From an uncultured Brevibacillus sp. (GTDB taxonomy: Bacteria; Bacillota; Bacilli; Brevibacillales; Brevibacillaceae): DNA of 64,000 nt. The stretch is taken from contig NZ_CANMZW010000015.1 of NCBI RefSeq assembly GCF_947502445.1, forward strand, positions 55,199-119,198, in the 5' to 3' direction. Made by a program: the position numbers and the translations under genes. Shown here piece by piece: positions 35,604-44,126 of the stretch (position 1 is the stretch's first letter; each line of letters begins with the position of its first letter). The notes beneath the pieces were generated by a model. It did no database searches. It worked only from the letters and a program-made list of their open reading frames with translations, and was not told the DNA's origin.

Positions 35604-35832
35604 TCTGTCACCTCGTCGCCCCTTTTTGGGAATACTGTCCATAGTAGGAAGCTACTTGCATATTTCTTCAAGCTTCATTATAGGTCTCATTGCTGAAAAG
35701 GACAGGGGTCTTTTTACCTGCTTTCATAGGCGATTTGGAAACATCTTACTCTCGTAAATAAATAGTAGAATGCGTATTTATTAAGTACCTGTTTCCGAGT
35801 ATGATAATAGAAAAAAAGAAAGAGGCTTGCAT

Positions 35833-36363
35833 ATGGATTCAACATTCTCATCGAGAAAAACATCGAGAACAAAAACCATCGTCATCAATGCACTTTTTAT
35901 CGCTTTTACCCTCGCAGCCACCATGTTCATCAACATCAGGCTGCCGATCATGGGGAACGGGGGTCTCATCCATCTGGGTAACGTGCCTCTTTTTATCGCA
36001 GCCTTTGTTTATGGCAGAAAAACGGGAGCCATCGCAGGCGCTTTTGGAATGGCCCTCTTCGACCTTCTCTCAGGGTGGACAGCATGGGCACCGTTTACGT
36101 TTGTCATCGTAGGCGCAATGGGTTATGTAGCTGGCCTCATCGCGGAAAAGATGCCTGGAAAAAGCGTACTCGCTTACTCACTGGCAATTGTAGTTGCCCT
36201 TATTATTAAAATCGTTGGCTATTATTTTGTCGAAGTTATTCTCTACAGCAACTGGATTCAGCCATTCGGCTCCATCCCAGGAAACTTTCTTCAGGTCGTC
36301 GTGGCGGGGATTATTGTATTGCCGCTTGCTGGGCGGTTGAAGAAGATTGTTGGGCAGTTGTAG
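35833..36363 (+). CDS. ECF-transporter substrate-binding (S) component
   Basis: 176-residue membrane protein with six hydrophobic segments, matching S components of energy-coupling-factor vitamin transporters. It has NALFIAFTLAATMFINIRLP, a conserved GNGGLIHLGNVPLFIAAFVY, GRKTGAIAGAFGMALFDLLS, and a basic C-terminus. The shared EcfAA'T module is not in the window, so it is a group II S component. TTG 35827 precedes, but ATG 35833 is better spaced from AGAGG. The substrate is unknown; the upstream 190 bases show no riboswitch I recognise. Confidence 0.85.
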   Translation: MDSTFSSRKTSRTKTIVINALFIAFTLAATMFINIRLPIMGNGGLIHLGNVPLFIAAFVYGRKTGAIAGAFGMALFDLLSGWTAWAPFTFVIVGAMGYVAGLIAEKMPGKSVLAYSLAIVVALIIKIVGYYFVEVILYSNWIQPFGSIPGNFLQVVVAGIIVLPLAGRLKKIVGQL

Positions 36364-36388
36364 GGGCACTGTTCCTTAGATAAAAATG

Positions 36389-36433
36389 AAAAAATCGCTC
36401 AGGGGACAATTCGTTCTCCTGGGCGATTTTTTT
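36389..36433 (+). terminator. intrinsic terminator of the S-component gene
   Basis: AAAAATCGCTCAGG pairs with CCTGGGCGATTTTTTT, ending in T7. Confidence 0.85.
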
Positions 36434-36498
36434 CTGTTGGGGTTATTAGAAGCCATGAAGGATACATGAGTGATGAAGAATGTGGTATACCCCCAAAA

Positions 36499-36813
36499 TT
36501 ACAGCAAGTGATTCCACTCCCGTTTACCATATAAAATCCTAACAATCGTAACTAACATGTTGTTTTCAGAAACCATGTAAAAAACAATATATTTTTCCAC
36601 AACAAGCTTCCTAATTTTTTGATTGGCTAGTCGCTCATCACTGACAATTGCATATCGAAATGGTAATTGCTCCAGCTCTCCAATAGCTTCCGCCAGCTTT
36701 GCCATCAGATTTTTAGCCACTGTCGGCTCTTTTAATTCATGTGCAATATAGTCAGCAATTCCAAGTAAATCTGCCTCTGCTGGCTCAGTAATCACGATGC
36801 TGTACTTCTTCAC
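36499..36813 (-). CDS. ParE/RelE-family toxin
   Basis: 104-residue type II toxin of the RelE/ParE fold. It begins YSIVITEPAEADLLGIADYI and includes ALGELEQLPFR-like AIGELEQLPFRYAIV and the C-terminal strand LVTIVRILYGKREW. Members poison gyrase (ParE) or cut ribosome-bound mRNA (RelE); the ALxxIxxYI helix and the YxGRxxW-like end fit ParE/RelE alike. The start overlaps the antitoxin stop by four bases. The partner and operator are intact, so the pair is probably functional. Confidence 0.92.
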   Translation of the reverse strand: MKKYSIVITEPAEADLLGIADYIAHELKEPTVAKNLMAKLAEAIGELEQLPFRYAIVSDERLANQKIRKLVVEKYIVFYMVSENNMLVTIVRILYGKREWNHLL

Positions 36814-37073
36814 TCTGAGAGTCCCTTCTGAATTCCATTTATGACTTCATGAAAGGACTTTACTTTATTTTCTTTAGCTGCATCAATACCCTCATCAAGA
36901 AGCTTGTAAAGCTCAAATTTACCTATGAGTCTTTCATATGTTTCAATACTCATTACCGCCAAATCACCTTTTCCATTTTTTGTGATGTAAACAGGCTCTG
37001 AATATTTGTGGCAAAAATCAGAAATTTCATTGTAGTTATTTCTCAAGTCCGAACTAGGTCTAATCGTAGGCAT
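36810..37073 (-). CDS. Phd/YefM-family antitoxin
   Basis: 87-residue antitoxin. The N-terminal Phd/YefM DNA-binding part reads MPTIRPSSDLRNNYNEISDF, then EPVYITKNGKGDLAVMS. The C-terminal helix (LYKLLDEGIDAAKENKVKSF) should wrap the toxin. It is first in the toxin-antitoxin operon. A long perfect palindrome begins 16 bases upstream and should be its operator. Confidence 0.93.
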   Translation of the reverse strand: MPTIRPSSDLRNNYNEISDFCHKYSEPVYITKNGKGDLAVMSIETYERLIGKFELYKLLDEGIDAAKENKVKSFHEVINGIQKGLSE

Positions 37074-37089
37074 AAAAATCGCCTCCTCG

Positions 37090-37130
37090 AATGATATATC
37101 GTTATTTTATCATAATAACGATATATCATT
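37090..37130. promoter_or_regulatory. toxin-antitoxin operator, perfect 17-base-arm palindrome
   Basis: The arm AATGATATATCGTTATT (37090-37106) is repeated inverted at 37114-37130 around a 7-base centre. It lies just upstream of the antitoxin gene and ends on the stop codon of the ammonia-lyase remnant. Confidence 0.85.
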
Positions 37131-37590
37131 CAAGTTCTAGCGAAGAACTGCGCAGCTTGCGCATAGCGACTATACGCCCCATCCCAGACAACTCGGCGAT
37201 AGCCCTGCGGGTCTGTATCGCCCTCAGTGTTGATGAGAAAAACCTGAGAGGTATGGTCCAGTCCCAGCGCTTTCTTAATTCCAGACAGCTGCTCGTCTTC
37301 CATAATCGCCCGGAGCATCCCGGCCGTCACTGCTGCAGACTCTCCGGACACGACTCGCGCATCATCCCCTAGCGGATTGCCGAGAAGTCGCATCCCGTCT
37401 GCCGCTACATAATCCGGGCAGGAGATAAACATGTCGCTGTACTTCCAAAGAAGCTCCCACGCCATCGGGTTGGGCTCACCCCACGCCAGTCCAGCCATAA
37501 TCGTGTCCATTGCACCTGTAACGACACGCGGCTTGCCGTCCCCTGCCAGTGCGGAGCGATAAAGGCAATCGGCTTTTCGATTCCTTGAGA
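37130..37590 (-). pseudogene. C-terminal remnant of diaminopropionate ammonia-lyase
   Basis: The - strand reads NRKADCLYRSALAGDGKPRV, MDTIMAGLAWGEPNPMAWEL, CPDYVAADGMRLLGNPLGDD and SGESAAVTAGM, which match the PLP-dependent diaminopropionate ammonia-lyase family. Only about 150 of the usual 400 residues remain; the catalytic Lys part is gone. There is no start codon at the truncated end near 37590. The neighbouring divergent AraC gene may be its former regulator or a newcomer. Confidence 0.75.
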
Positions 37591-37688
37591 GCCTACTTCG
37601 CTTGAATATAAGCTGTAATTGTTTTTAATGAAAAAGTACATTTATAATAGATAGGATTCTTGATTATGTAGTACCGAGGAGCTATACC

Positions 37689-38498
37689 ATGCCAGATGTA
37701 ATCTTTTACCGAGACGAGGCTTTGCCTTTCCTGGAAGCAAAATATTGCACAAGAAGCGATCTGACATATCAGAAGCATTTTCATGAGGAGTATTCAATCG
37801 GCTTGATTGATGAAGGAGAAACGGGTGCCTGGTGCGACGGAACGATGTATCAAGTAGAAGCGGGTAGAGTTATCAATTTCCCACCGCACATGCTGCATGC
37901 TTGTCATCCGATGTCTCTGACCAGTTGGAGATACAAGATGTTGTTCATCAAGCAGGATTGGCTGAAACAGTTGGGGCCACGAGAGCTCGAACAGCTTCGC
38001 ATCCCGTTTTTACTAGAAGGAGATAAGAATCAATATTGTCAGCGACTCATCAATCAGGTAATGGACTCTCTCTCCTTAGAAGAAGAACCATTGGTATTGG
38101 AATCCGCGGTCGTTGAATTGATTCATGCTCTCGTTAACTGGGATTCAGACGGTTTGGAGCATTCATCCCGCAATACTCATGAACAAAAGTACATCGGACG
38201 AATTTTAGAGTATTTGCATGCTCACTATACCGAACGGGTCATGCTTGAGGAGTTGGAAAAGGCGGTGGGGATTAGCAGATTCCATCTCATCCGTCTGTTC
38301 AAGCAAGGAACTCATGTGCCGCCTCATGCTTACCAGAACCTGCTACGGATCAATCACGCCAAGATCGAGCTTGCGAAGAGCCGTCCGATTGCGGATATTG
38401 CCGTGGAAACGGGTTTCTATGACCAGAGCCATTTTTCAAGAGCATTCACCAAGATTGTTGGGGTTACGCCTCAGCGATATGCTTCATCATCGCGATAG
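37689..38498 (+). CDS. AraC-family transcriptional regulator
   Basis: 269 residues. The N-terminal cupin region (HFHEEYSIGLIDEGETGAWC) binds an effector. The two C-terminal helix-turn-helices are MLEELEKAVGISRFHLIRLF and PIADIAVETGFYDQSHFSRA. Start ATG 37689 follows GAGGAGC. It faces away from the ammonia-lyase remnant and ends 78 bases before the proline dehydrogenase gene, which it may control. Proteins with this layout often regulate amino-acid exporters or catabolism. Confidence 0.92.
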   Translation: MPDVIFYRDEALPFLEAKYCTRSDLTYQKHFHEEYSIGLIDEGETGAWCDGTMYQVEAGRVINFPPHMLHACHPMSLTSWRYKMLFIKQDWLKQLGPRELEQLRIPFLLEGDKNQYCQRLINQVMDSLSLEEEPLVLESAVVELIHALVNWDSDGLEHSSRNTHEQKYIGRILEYLHAHYTERVMLEELEKAVGISRFHLIRLFKQGTHVPPHAYQNLLRINHAKIELAKSRPIADIAVETGFYDQSHFSRAFTKIVGVTPQRYASSSR

Positions 38499-38575
38499 AT
38501 TAGAGCAATAAATTACAATACATTCCCCCTGTTCACTTGTATACTCATGGACAATGAAGGAGGGGGAGATTTCTT

Positions 38576-39550
38576 ATGAACCATGAACAAGATTGGGAGC
38601 AGCGATTGACTGATACCCTAAAATCGGTGGCTAGACGCCCGGACATTAAGTCTTATGTGGAGAAAACTCCTTGGCTGAATAGCCTGTTGCAGCGCGCTGC
38701 CGGACAGTACGTGGCTGGCGAAGACCGTCAAGACGGGCATAAGGTCGCACGCAGGCTTTCCGAGGCGGGATATAGAACTTCGCTAGAATTTATAGGTGAA
38801 AACACGGCAGATGTAGAGATGTGTCAGGCTGCTGCAGAAGAGATGAAATCACTCATTCGCGAATTGGGTGAAGCCGGCGACCGTGTTTCATTCGACTTGT
38901 CACATATCGGTCTGTCGGTAGAGATGGATCTAGCTAACCGTCAGTTGATGAAGCTGGCCGAAGAAGCACAGACAGCTAACGTAGAGCTATTTATTAGCAT
39001 GGAGGAGTCCGCCAAAACAGAACAAATCTTGGACGTGTATAGTCAAGCCGTTTCCCACTATCCGAATATCGGCATTACCTTGCAGGCGCATTTAAACCGC
39101 ACACCACAGGATTTGGCTGCCTTAGGTGATTCGCCTCGCCGCATTCGGATTGTCAAAGGCGCTTATCAAGAACCAGCGGAGTATGCAATGCCCCGATCGG
39201 CAGCACTGGACGAGCGTTATCTGACGCTGGTCCAAGACGCAATCCATCGAGGTCATCGCGTGTCAATCGCGACGCATGATGAGCGCATCATCAATGAAGC
39301 AATCACTCTCGGGTTGCTCGATTCCGGGAACGCCGAGTTTGAAATGCTTTACGGTATCCGTCCGGAGCTTAGCGCAAAGCTGCAATCTGCTGGCTATCCG
39401 GTTCGCATCTATGTAACCTATGGGCATGAATGGTTTTTATACCTGTGCCATCGGATCGCCGAATATCCCCCGAATCTGTACAGGGCTGTTGTGGCCATGG
39501 CAAGTGATGAGGCTGTCGAACCTTATCAAGCGTATATCGGAACAACCTAG
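38576..39550 (+). CDS. proline dehydrogenase
   Basis: 324-residue FAD-dependent TIM-barrel enzyme that oxidises proline to pyrroline-5-carboxylate. Family blocks: VSFDLSHIGLSVEMDLANRQ, VELFISMEESAKTEQ, GITLQAHLNRTPQDL, RIVKGAYQEPAEYA, RGHRVSIATHDERII and EFEMLYGIRPEL. GGAGGGGGAG precedes the ATG at 38576. It is shorter than PutA and monofunctional; no pyrroline-5-carboxylate dehydrogenase is adjacent. It probably works at the membrane, passing electrons to quinones. Confidence 0.93.
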   Translation: MNHEQDWEQRLTDTLKSVARRPDIKSYVEKTPWLNSLLQRAAGQYVAGEDRQDGHKVARRLSEAGYRTSLEFIGENTADVEMCQAAAEEMKSLIRELGEAGDRVSFDLSHIGLSVEMDLANRQLMKLAEEAQTANVELFISMEESAKTEQILDVYSQAVSHYPNIGITLQAHLNRTPQDLAALGDSPRRIRIVKGAYQEPAEYAMPRSAALDERYLTLVQDAIHRGHRVSIATHDERIINEAITLGLLDSGNAEFEMLYGIRPELSAKLQSAGYPVRIYVTYGHEWFLYLCHRIAEYPPNLYRAVVAMASDEAVEPYQAYIGTT

Positions 39551-39561
39551 GATGACATAGG

Positions 39562-39603
39562 AAATCGCTCAGTCCACTCCTTTGCGACTGAGCGATTTTT
39601 TAT
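39562..39603 (+). terminator. intrinsic terminator of proline dehydrogenase gene
   Basis: AAATCGCTCAGTC pairs with GACTGAGCGATTTTTT, ending in T6. The stem is like that at 36389-36433. Confidence 0.88.
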
Positions 39604-39622
39604 AATTGATGGCTTGAAATGG

Positions 39623-40699
39623 CTACATTCTTGCCAGTTCAATAAAAAAAGTAAAATGACCATTTTGATGGTTTAGCCCGACACGTCCCCCATGCAGCTC
39701 GACGATGTTTTTGGCAATGGATAGTCCCATGCCCGCACCGGGAGGTCCCTGCTTTTCGTTTCTGGAGGGATCAGCCTTATAAAACCGCTCGAATAGCAGC
39801 TTTTCCTGCTCTTCTGATATCGAAATTCCCCAATTTTCAACCGCAAAGTAAATCTGCTGCTCATCGGCTGTCAGACGTACCGTGATTTCACCGGGCTTTA
39901 TCGAAAACTTGAGGGCGTTTATGAGCAAATTATCGATAGCACGTACCATTTTTTCCGCATCGACATAACCGTAAATCGGCGTCTGATCCCGAATGGTACG
40001 AACCGTAAGCGCATTTTCCTGGGCAATCGGCTCGAATTCATTGATGATCTGCTCCAACAACGCATTCCAATCCAATTTCGTAAAAGAAAGATTCGCCGCC
40101 CCGCTTGTTAATCGCGTGTATTCAAACAAGTCGTCGATCAGCTTCTTCAACTGTTGCGATTTGTTGTAGGCGTTATGAATATAGCGCTTATGTTCTTCGA
40201 GATTCTCGTAATTGTCATTCTTCAACAAGTTCAAATAACCAATGATGCTGGTTAAGGGCGTACGCAGATCATGAGAAACATTCGTAATCAGTTCCATTTT
40301 CGAATATTCAATTTTGCGTTCCCGATTTATTTTTTCCTGTAATTGCTCAGCCATATAATTGATGCTTTTGGCGACTTCTCCAAGCTCATCTTCGTTGGAC
40401 ACCGGCAGCCGATAATCCAGATTCCCGCCCGCTATGGTTAATAGTCCCTCGGCAAGCGTCCGTAAATAACGAACGATATGTCGTGTCAGTAGGAAAAAGA
40501 AAAATAAAAACGTGACGATCATAAAAATCAAGTCTCCAACCGTTCCCAAAAATTCAGGATCGAGGGAGAAATAAGCAAGAATCCAGGATAAAGCCGCCAT
40601 ATAGAAAAAGCTTAGAAGAGCAGCCCAAAACATTCGGACGCGGATATTCTTTCTCCCTGTTAGCGTAGAAAGGAACCTTTTGTACGACTGCTTATTCAA
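39623..40699 (-). CDS. VanS-like sensor histidine kinase
   Basis: 358 residues. Two membrane segments at about 24-45 and 55-72 enclose only a short loop outside, then HAMP, then NVSHDLRTPLTSIIGYLNLL with the phospho-accepting His143, and an ATPase with NALKFSIKPGEI and GAGMGLSIAKNIV. In the G1 box the sequence reads ENWGIS, where DNGxGI is usual, so the D and first G are altered. A longer open frame exists upstream inside the regulator gene, but the start is taken as TTG 40699 with GGAGTGGGG upstream, overlapping the regulator by eight bases. The signal is unknown. Confidence 0.9.
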   Translation of the reverse strand: MNKQSYKRFLSTLTGRKNIRVRMFWAALLSFFYMAALSWILAYFSLDPEFLGTVGDLIFMIVTFLFFFFLLTRHIVRYLRTLAEGLLTIAGGNLDYRLPVSNEDELGEVAKSINYMAEQLQEKINRERKIEYSKMELITNVSHDLRTPLTSIIGYLNLLKNDNYENLEEHKRYIHNAYNKSQQLKKLIDDLFEYTRLTSGAANLSFTKLDWNALLEQIINEFEPIAQENALTVRTIRDQTPIYGYVDAEKMVRAIDNLLINALKFSIKPGEITVRLTADEQQIYFAVENWGISISEEQEKLLFERFYKADPSRNEKQGPPGAGMGLSIAKNIVELHGGRVGLNHQNGHFTFFIELARM

Positions 40700-41390
40700 C
40701 TTTATACCCCACTCCCCATACCGTTTTGATATACCTGGGCTCTCGCGGGTTGTCTTCAATTTTTTCCCGTATGTTGCGGATATGAACCATGATGGTGTTA
40801 TCGGATAAATATTTGTCCTCTTTCCACACACTTTGGTAAATCCTTTCCACATTAAACACCTGCCCGCGATGGCTAGCCAGCAGCTCCAAAATTGAAAACT
40901 CTAGTGGAGTGAGCGATACTTCTTTCCTGCTAACCGTCACAACATGGCGTCGTTTATCAATGATCAGATCGTTGATTTCAATGATTCCACTGTCGGACGT
41001 GGACTTTCCGTAGCTCTCTTCGGCCAGCTTCTGCCTGCGTAGCTGCGCCTTTACCCGGGCGATCAGCTCCAGCGGATTAAACGGTTTGGAGACATAATCG
41101 TCAGCTCCCGTCATCAGCCCCGTAATTTTATCGATATCCTCGCCTTTCGCGGAAAGCATAATGATCGGAATGTTTGACGTTTCACGGATTTTAAAACACG
41201 CTTTAATCCCGTCGAGATTTGGCATCATCACATCCAAGATGATCAGATCGATTCCTTCACGGTTCAAAATTTGCAAGGCTTGCAAGCCGTCCTCCGCCTC
41301 AAATATAGTAAACCCTTCATTCCGCAAAAAAATATGCACCACATCGCGAATTTCTGGATCATCATCAACGATAAGCACTTTGTGAGTCAA
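40692..41390 (-). CDS. VanR-like OmpR-type response regulator
   Basis: 232 residues. Receiver with VLIVDDDPEIRD, phospho-acceptor Asp in LIILDVMMPNLDG and Lys in DDYVSKPFNPLE. Winged helix with SLTPLEFSILELLASHRGQV and MVHIRNIREKIEDNPREPRY, ending VWGVGYKVE. These are VanR/YycF-like features. No vancomycin-resistance enzymes are nearby, so the label describes similarity only. It is coupled to the kinase, and a methyltransferase gene lies 135 bases upstream on the same strand. Confidence 0.95.
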   Translation of the reverse strand: MTHKVLIVDDDPEIRDVVHIFLRNEGFTIFEAEDGLQALQILNREGIDLIILDVMMPNLDGIKACFKIRETSNIPIIMLSAKGEDIDKITGLMTGADDYVSKPFNPLELIARVKAQLRRQKLAEESYGKSTSDSGIIEINDLIIDKRRHVVTVSRKEVSLTPLEFSILELLASHRGQVFNVERIYQSVWKEDKYLSDNTIMVHIRNIREKIEDNPREPRYIKTVWGVGYKVE

Positions 41391-41525
41391 GCTTTATCAC
41401 TCCCTTGCAAGGTTTGCTTCGGCCAGCTTTTGAAGATATTGAGAGACGTGCATCTGGAAAATAATTACTTCCCCTTCATACAAAGCTACCACAAATAATG
41501 AATAGTGTTCCTGCCTGCTTCGCCT

Positions 41526-42089
41526 TTACCGTTTGCGACAAACGTATACAAATGCCGGCGGAATATTCAATGGTACGTAATGAATCTCCTCAATCTCGAA
41601 CAGGCCGCTTAGCTGTTTTTTCATCTGCTGCGAGTATTGGAAGGCGATGAATAATCCGCCCGGTCTCAGTGAGGTTACGATTTGCTCCATGAGCCGATCA
41701 CGTAGCTGCTGTGGGAAATTAAAAAACGGCAGTCCGCTCAAAATGCAGTCCAGATGATCAATTCCTTCGTTTTGAAGTGCGTCCTGTAACTCGCACGCAT
41801 CAGGGTAACAGGTATAAGCAGGGAATCGTTCTGCTAATTTGTTGCGCAAGAGCGTATCCTTTTCAAATAGCAATACCTTTGCATTTTCAGTGTTGCCAGC
41901 TTTGATATATTTGGTAATGGCACCCGTGCCCGCCCCTAGCTCCGCAATATGCCGGGCCCGATTCCACTTCACAGGCTCGAGTATTTTTTTGGCCAAAAAG
42001 ATCGAGCTCGGTGTAAGGCTGCCGATTTGTTTGGGTGCACAAGAAAATTTGTATAGAAACAACAGCTTCTCTAGGATATTTTCTAGCAT
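41526..42089 (-). CDS. class I SAM-dependent methyltransferase (phospholipid methyltransferase-like)
   Basis: 187 residues. The SAM-binding loop is HIAELGAGTGAITKYI. LLFEKDTLLRNKLAERFP and LDCILSGLPFFNFP follow, like the PmtA-type phospholipid N-methyltransferase and rRNA-adenine-dimethylase groups. The end YVPLNIPPAFVYVCR is typical of this set. The open frame reaches 42194, but TGGGAGGGAAACTT fits ATG 42089. It lies upstream of the VanRS-like genes on the same strand and may share their transcript. A lipid or cell-surface substrate is inferred. Confidence 0.85.
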   Translation of the reverse strand: MLENILEKLLFLYKFSCAPKQIGSLTPSSIFLAKKILEPVKWNRARHIAELGAGTGAITKYIKAGNTENAKVLLFEKDTLLRNKLAERFPAYTCYPDACELQDALQNEGIDHLDCILSGLPFFNFPQQLRDRLMEQIVTSLRPGGLFIAFQYSQQMKKQLSGLFEIEEIHYVPLNIPPAFVYVCRKR

Positions 42090-42253
42090 AAGTTTCCCTC
42101 CCACAGATGGTATCCTCATGCTAAGAAATATTTCTTCGGAACGAGCAAAGGAAATTCTGAAGTATTTCTGAAGATGAGCTGGCGGCGGGGGCAATCATTA
42201 AAAACAGGCAAATAAACGAAGCTCAACTGGGTATTATTCGATCTTCATCCAAC

Positions 42254-42280
42254 AAAAAACGGCATCTCTGCCGTTTTTTT
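42254..42280. terminator. bidirectional intrinsic terminator
   Basis: A6-CGGCATCTCTGCCG-T7. It ends the exporter operon at 42304 on the - strand and repeats 20 bases of the terminator at 27716-27735. Confidence 0.85.
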
Positions 42281-42303
42281 CGTTTCTTTATAAGAATGAG
42301 ATT

Positions 42304-43119
42304 TTAAGTGCGGCGCATATATGCACGTACTGTGAGTGGCGCGAAGACAGCCACAATAACTGCAGCACTAACAAGAGAAATGATAAATTCGAAGCCTATC
42401 ATGCCGCTATTCGTCAGTTCACGTACGGCGCTGACCAAATGGGAGATCGGGTTGATGTTTACAAACCACTGGAGCCAATTCGGCATTGTTTCCACTGGTA
42501 CGAATGCATTGGAGAGAAAGGTAAGCGGAAACAGTACGATCATGGAAATTCCTTGTACGCTTGAGGCAGTACGGGCAATAACACCGAAAAAGGCAAAAAT
42601 CCAGCTAACTGCCCATGAGCAGGCAATGACAAGCAGCGCGGCGATAGCGACGAATCCCAGGCCGCCAGCAGGATGATAGCCCATGATATACCCCATCACA
42701 AAGGTGAGCACGGTAGCAATGGTATAGCGCACTGTGTCTGCGAGCAGGGCTCCTGCCAATGGCGCGATGCGAGCGATCGGTAGCGACTTGAACCGGTCGA
42801 ACACTCCTTTATCCATGTCCTCACGGAGCTGAACGCCCGTGACGATGGAAGTGCCGATGACAGTCTGCACGAGGATACCAGGAATAATGATTGGCAAGTA
42901 GCTTTCTACATTTCCCGAAATAGCGCCGCCAAATAGATAGGTAAACATCAACGTAAACAGAATAGGCTGAAGCGTGACGTCAAACAATTGCTCGGGTGTG
43001 CGCCGAATCTTCAGCAGACCCCGGTAGGCCATCGTCAGCGAGTTGCGAAGCGCTTGACCGAAACCCGCATGATTTTTTAATGAACGGTCAAATTCTCGTC
43101 CCAAGGATGTGCTTTTCAT
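42304..43119 (-). CDS. ABC-2 type exporter permease (DrrB-like)
   Basis: 271-residue permease with six membrane segments. It begins with a cytoplasmic LKNHAGFGQALRNSLTMAYR and has the family's RTPEQLFDVTLQPILFTLMF, GVQLREDMDKGVFDRFKSLP and SNAFVPVETMPNWLQWFVNI. It pairs with the DrrA-like ATPase, whose stop overlaps its start by four bases. DrrAB-type systems export drugs such as daunorubicin or membrane lipids; the substrate here is unknown. Confidence 0.93.
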   Translation of the reverse strand: MKSTSLGREFDRSLKNHAGFGQALRNSLTMAYRGLLKIRRTPEQLFDVTLQPILFTLMFTYLFGGAISGNVESYLPIIIPGILVQTVIGTSIVTGVQLREDMDKGVFDRFKSLPIARIAPLAGALLADTVRYTIATVLTFVMGYIMGYHPAGGLGFVAIAALLVIACSWAVSWIFAFFGVIARTASSVQGISMIVLFPLTFLSNAFVPVETMPNWLQWFVNINPISHLVSAVRELTNSGMIGFEFIISLVSAAVIVAVFAPLTVRAYMRRT

Positions 43120-44126
43120 ACTCTGGCTTCCTCCATTCTGTTCGCTTGTTCGGAAGATTGCGTCACATTCTCGGTTGCATCGTTCCCCGTAATCGTTAAA
43201 AATACTTCATCCAAGGTCGGCTTCTGCACACTGATCTCGGCGAGCTTAATTCCCCGGGTGCGCAAAGCGATTAGCAAATCCGTTACCTGATCGGCGTTTG
43301 CCATTGGTGCTGTGACCTTGCCGGCTTCTGCTGTTATACTGGAACGAACATCGAGCACCTGCTCCACGATTTCCCTAGCATCTGCGATATCCTGAGTATG
43401 ATGGACGCGCAAATGCAGCGCTGAAGTCCCGACGGATGCTTTCAGTTCATCCACCGTACCTTCTGCCACGACATGGCCCCGATCGATCACCGCGATCCGG
43501 TCTGCCAGTTGGTCTGCTTCATCGAGGTATTGTGTGGTGAGCAGCACGGTCGACCCTGTTACCACCAATCGACGGATCGTGTCCCACATCTGCGAACGCG
43601 TTCGCGGGTCCAGCCCAGTCGTCGGTTCGTCGAGGAAAATGAGCGGTGGCTGCGCGATGAGACTGGCTGCCAAATCCAGCCGGCGGCGCATCCCACCAGA
43701 GAACTGCTTTAGCGGTCGCTTCGCTGCTTCGGTCAAACCGAATTCCTCCAGTAAATCCGCTGCCTTGCGCCGTGCCTCAGAGCGACTCAGTCCGAGCAGT
43801 CGGGAGAAAATAATCAGGTTCTCCGTGGCACTAAGCGACTCGTCCACCGAGGCATATTGCCCCGTCACCCCAATCAACTGCCGTACGATATGCGACTCCT
43901 TCACCACATCATGCCCGAAAATGCGTGCCTCCCCAGCATCTGGTCGGAGCAGGGTCGCTAACATACTAATCGTCGTGGTTTTCCCCGCTCCGTTGGGACC
44001 AAGCACGCCGTAAATCGCACCGGCGCGTACGTTCAAATCCACACCGTCTACAGCACGATTGCTCCCGAATGTTTTTACAAGCCCACGGGCTTCTACTGCC
44101 CATTCATTGCTATGCCCATTGTTCAT
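43116..44126 (-). CDS. daunorubicin-resistance-type ABC exporter ATPase (DrrA-like)
   Basis: 336 residues. Walker A GPNGAGKTTTISML, signature FSGGMRRRLDLAASLI, Walker B LIFLDEPTTGLDPRTR, and the H-loop Thr-Gln (LLTTQYLDEADQLA). The C-terminal extension (RGIKLAEISVQKPTLDEVFL) is the DrrA-type regulatory tail. Start ATG 44126 after GAGAGG. Together with the permease it forms an exporter; two-subunit homodimer use is known in the family. Confidence 0.95.
   Translation of the reverse strand: MNNGHSNEWAVEARGLVKTFGSNRAVDGVDLNVRAGAIYGVLGPNGAGKTTTISMLATLLRPDAGEARIFGHDVVKESHIVRQLIGVTGQYASVDESLSATENLIIFSRLLGLSRSEARRKAADLLEEFGLTEAAKRPLKQFSGGMRRRLDLAASLIAQPPLIFLDEPTTGLDPRTRSQMWDTIRRLVVTGSTVLLTTQYLDEADQLADRIAVIDRGHVVAEGTVDELKASVGTSALHLRVHHTQDIADAREIVEQVLDVRSSITAEAGKVTAPMANADQVTDLLIALRTRGIKLAEISVQKPTLDEVFLTITGNDATENVTQSSEQANRMEEARV

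Noticed and set aside
40700..40852. Upstream extension of the VanS-like kinase frame
   Set aside because: It lies within the regulator gene in another frame. A TTG at 40699 with a good ribosome site explains the kinase start.
39623..41390. VanR/VanS similarity as evidence for vancomycin resistance
   Set aside because: No vanH, vanA or vanX-type genes are in the window; this family of two-component systems is common in Bacillota.
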